Assembly (NCBI GenBank): GCA_937139415.1
Contig: CAKZPS010000011.1
Coordinates: forward strand, 39,656 to 103,655
Length of the DNA: 64,000 nucleotides
Origin: an uncultured bacterium
Lineage (GTDB): Bacteria > Atribacterota > Atribacteria > Atribacterales > Caldatribacteriaceae
Direction: 5' to 3'
Shown: in pieces, positions 61,825 to 64,000 of the stretch
Numbering within the stretch: the first letter of the stretch is position 1
How the letters are laid out: each line of letters opens with the position of its first letter
Notes under the pieces: model-generated
Databases searched by the model: none
Told to the model about the DNA's origin: nothing
What the model saw: only the letters and a program-made list of their open reading frames with translations
Position numbers and translations under genes: made by a program

Positions 61825-62718
61825 ATGACCGAATGTCGTGTAGGCACTTGTTCTTGGACCGATAAGACCTTGATCGAGGAGAGCGATTTCTACCCCCCAA
61901 CCGTTAAAACACCCGCACAACGACTCCAATTCTATACCACCCATTTCTCCACTGTGGAAGTGGATTCGAGTTTCTATGCCTTCCCCGCGGAACGAAATGC
62001 CCTCCTCTGGGTAGAACGAACCCCGAAATCATTTCTCTTCAATTGTAAAGCCTTCGCCCTCTTCACCTTTCACCCCGTTGCGCTACACAGCCTTCCCTCT
62101 TTTCTTCGGGCAGAGCTCCCCTCTCACCTCCAAGAAACACCTTCTTTACAAGCCTCTTCTCTCCCCCAAGAATTTTTAGCCCTCAGCCTCCACGTGTTCT
62201 TTCAGTCACTTCGACCGCTCCAGGAAGCGAAAAAGTTAGGGTATCTCCTCTTCCAATTCCCGCCCTGGTTCAAAAAAGGGGAAAGAGAAATCACCTACCT
62301 CACCTGGCTTCGCGAGAGAGCTGGAAACTTTCACCTTGCCATCGAATTTCGACATCGCAGTTGGCTCAAGGAAGAGAATCGTGCCGACACCCTCTCTCTC
62401 CTCAGAAGCCTCAATTGCACCTATGTCTGCGTAGATGAGCCACAGCTCTCCTGGACTGTCCCTCCGCTCATCGCCCAAACCACAAAGAGCATGGTGGTAC
62501 GGTTCCATGGACGGAACAGAACCGCTTGGCAAAACCATCACACCTCCGTCCACGAACGCTTTGCATACTTTTACCAAGAAGAAGAACTGCGACCGTGGGC
62601 GCAAAAACTTGCTTCTTTCCTCGGAAAGTCCGAACGCATCTTCCTCATGTTCAACAACTGTTACCGGGACTATGCCGTCCGCAACGCACAAATGATGCAA
62701 AAACTCCTTCTCCAATAA
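61825..62718 (+). CDS. DUF72 family TIM-barrel protein
   Basis: A 297-residue DUF72 protein: RVGTCSWTD, EVDSSFYAFP, LFQFPPWFK, LAIEFRHRSWL and VRFHGRNRTAW are the family's conserved blocks. Function unknown. ATG 61825 is fixed by the SD; a much longer upstream frame crosses the divergent dehydrogenase gene. Overlaps the convergent DUF123 gene by 68 bases at the 3' end. Confidence 0.9.
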   Translation: MTECRVGTCSWTDKTLIEESDFYPPTVKTPAQRLQFYTTHFSTVEVDSSFYAFPAERNALLWVERTPKSFLFNCKAFALFTFHPVALHSLPSFLRAELPSHLQETPSLQASSLPQEFLALSLHVFFQSLRPLQEAKKLGYLLFQFPPWFKKGEREITYLTWLRERAGNFHLAIEFRHRSWLKEENRADTLSLLRSLNCTYVCVDEPQLSWTVPPLIAQTTKSMVVRFHGRNRTAWQNHHTSVHERFAYFYQEEELRPWAQKLASFLGKSERIFLMFNNCYRDYAVRNAQMMQKLLLQ

Positions 62719-63148
62719 CGCCTCCTTCACCATACCAAACTTGCCCAGGCGAGAGATGAAAGACTCTTTCTAAAGAAGCAAACACATCGGGAAAAGTATA
62801 CCGTTCACCGAGAAGGAAAAGGTGGGTAAGGCACCGACAATCAGACGCACCAAAACGGGGAATGAAACCTCTGATCTCAGGAAGCCCCATAAAACACTGA
62901 GCGAGAAAACACTCTGCCTCTTCTCTAAAGAGGGCAATCCCCACGATATCTGCATATTCTAAGAGAAAATCGATATGCCAATGTTTCTTCTTTTCACGCC
63001 TGAGGTGCCTCTGCAAGCGGGCAGTGAGATTTCGCTTGGCCTGACCAACGTAAAGATAGAGACCGAGAGGAAAAATCTCTTTTTTCCTCTTTCCTACCGA
63101 TATTTCCCTTGCTTCTTTCAAAGAAATACCTAAAACGTAGAGGGCCAT
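62651..63148 (-). CDS. DUF123 (GIY-YIG-like) protein
   Basis: A 165-residue protein of the DUF123 family, common in archaea and thermophiles. GIY-YIG elements are LGLYLYVGQAKRNLTARLQRHLR and KKKHWHIDFLLEYA. The conserved C/H positions continue in CLAQCF and RFGASDCRCLTHLF. The C-terminal about 25 residues are encoded antisense to DUF72. May be a nuclease; no catalysis is established. Confidence 0.85.
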   Translation of the reverse strand: MALYVLGISLKEAREISVGKRKKEIFPLGLYLYVGQAKRNLTARLQRHLRREKKKHWHIDFLLEYADIVGIALFREEAECFLAQCFMGLPEIRGFIPRFGASDCRCLTHLFLLGERYTFPDVFASLERVFHLSPGQVWYGEGGVIGEGVFASFVRCGRHSPGNSC

Positions 63149-63157
63149 GGGACTATT

Positions 63158-64000
63158 TTAAGCTGAATCAATGATCTTAAGAAATTCTTCCAGATCCTCA
63201 GTGGTGAGTACCCCCATTTCAAGGAAAATTTCTCCCAAGGGTCGATGAACAACCGCCTGCACCCGAAGAGCTTCGAGAAGTTCTTCGCCACTAATGAAAC
63301 CAGCTTCGAGTAACATTTCTCCGAGTAGCATTTTCATGGGAGACGCTTTATTCTCCCGAAAAAAACGGAGCCCTTCGCGGATAGCTTCTTCGGTTGCCAA
63401 AGCCACGGTCACATTCTCCACTTGTAAGAATTCCTCAACCTCTTGAAGAATCGGGAGAGACAAGGGCTCCCGAGCAGCAATAACGGCATGGTGAGGCGTA
63501 AGAGCAAGAGGTACTATTCCACGCTGCTCGAAAAAAGCAAGGATTTCCTGAGGATAAGCACGGACCAAATGATTGCCTTCAAGTCGAATATAGGGCATTT
63601 TCAGATTCTCGGCAAGCGCCTGAAGAAGCTTTTCCTGTGAGACCATTTCCTTCCCCCTGAGGACCACCCCCAACGGCTCACCTTTTTCTTCGGCCTCTTT
63701 GAGAGCTACAAAGAGTGTATCGGTATCGAGAGAATTTTTCTCGAGCAATAAATCGCCCAAACGCCTTCGATAACGAGCAATGACCTGGGGAGAAAGATAG
63801 GTGCGTTTCGTCTTCTGCCATCGCGGACGACGCTTGGGAAAGCCGAAAAAATGAACGCGCCACGCAACGAGCGTTGCCGAAAAATTGATGATATTTCCCC
63901 ATACCATTCGGATGGGAAGAAAAGGAGGAGCAAAAGAAGCTAAAATTGCCGAACGCCATCCGTACACATGGTGAATAGCTATGGCACGCATCACTTGACG
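63158..64000 (-). CDS. NfrB-like glycosyltransferase C-terminus with GspE N-domains, partial
   Basis: The frame is open from the window end at 64000, so the 5' part is missing. The visible start (YGWRSAILASFAPPFLPIRMVWGNIINFSATLVAW then WQKT) is the conserved membrane-exit segment of NfrB-type family 2 glycosyltransferases. It is followed by two to three GspE/MshE N-terminal-like modules (RRLGDLLLEKNSLDTDTL, MPYIRLEGNHLVRAYPQEIL, GEMLLEAGFISGEELLEAL). Such modules in secretion ATPases bind c-di-GMP. No ATPase domain follows. Confidence 0.8.
   Translation of the reverse strand, partial: RQVMRAIAIHHVYGWRSAILASFAPPFLPIRMVWGNIINFSATLVAWRVHFFGFPKRRPRWQKTKRTYLSPQVIARYRRRLGDLLLEKNSLDTDTLFVALKEAEEKGEPLGVVLRGKEMVSQEKLLQALAENLKMPYIRLEGNHLVRAYPQEILAFFEQRGIVPLALTPHHAVIAAREPLSLPILQEVEEFLQVENVTVALATEEAIREGLRFFRENKASPMKMLLGEMLLEAGFISGEELLEALRVQAVVHRPLGEIFLEMGVLTTEDLEEFLKIIDSA

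Noticed and set aside
62236..62733. 165-codon minus-strand open frame in DUF72
   Set aside because: Shadow of DUF72 with no recognised family and no ribosome-binding site.
1..64000. CRISPR arrays, insertion sequences, prophage or tRNA genes
   Set aside because: No repeated spacer pattern, transposase, integrase or tRNA cloverleaf was recognised, apart from the tRNA-like end of tmRNA.

Overview
The window looks like chromosomal DNA of an anaerobic, probably thermophilic, non-archaeal bacterium. Anaerobic life is suggested by class III ribonucleotide reductase (nrdD/nrdG), an [FeFe]-hydrogenase-like sensor, a corrinoid-protein activator and many Fe-S proteins. Thermophily is suggested by DUF763, DUF123, DUF72, an archaeal-type adenosine-specific kinase and the HPS/PHI pair. 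MraZ, tmRNA/SmpB, trigger factor and ClpXP make it bacterial. Atribacterota (Caldatribacterium-like), Thermotogota or a deep Firmicute would fit; Atribacterota is my best guess, from gene content only. I see no rRNA, tRNA, CRISPR array, prophage or insertion sequence, and no gene-free stretch above 300 bases.

Layout. 1-10058 (minus): truncated mraZ with its repeat operator, then a tightly packed run reading tig-clpP-clpX-valS-SPOR protein and on into a five-gene cassette (DRTGG, HATPase anti-sigma-like, HydS-like [FeFe] hydrogenase, DRTGG, PHP). 10087-15051: GNAT acetyltransferase and a heterodimeric ABC exporter behind a MarR repressor whose operator overlaps its promoter. 15191-22591: DRG-like TGS GTPase; sugar ABC transporter with a radical SAM protein, a TIM-barrel isomerase and a sodium symporter. 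22591-28104: nth from a likely leaderless promoter, membrane and secreted proteins, two paired lipoproteins, Sua5/TsaC, UppP, LysE. 28125-32082: ssrA and smpB side by side, then pstSCA without pstB. 32192-37408: a TerY-type phosphorylation triad (vWA, PP2C, kinase) followed by a beta-helix protein and preceded by a DUF362 ferredoxin-like protein. 37472-49244: ECF S component, rpe, two zinc dehydrogenases, OsmC, pyruvate-kinase-C-like protein, PhoU, phosphoesterase, nitroreductase, DUF763, adenosine-specific kinase, calcium-type P-ATPase, ParB-like protein, CcdA. 49385-52145: larE-larB-larC for the nickel-pincer cofactor. 52156-55498: NrdR-controlled nrdR-nrdD-nrdG. 55479-61749: DeoC, PHI, HPS, DUF1015, corrinoid-activator, alcohol dehydrogenase. 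61778-64000: DUF72, DUF123 and the 3' end of an NfrB-like glycosyltransferase with GspE N-terminal domains.

The two most interesting systems are the HydS/DRTGG/anti-sigma/PHP cassette (a probable H2- or redox-sensing signalling unit tied to the proteostasis operon) and the TerY-P triad with its extra beta-helix partner. Carbon metabolism genes (sugar uptake, HPS/PHI, Rpe, DeoC, several zinc dehydrogenases) fit a sugar-fermenting anaerobe that may make or rearrange pentoses through the ribulose-monophosphate enzymes.
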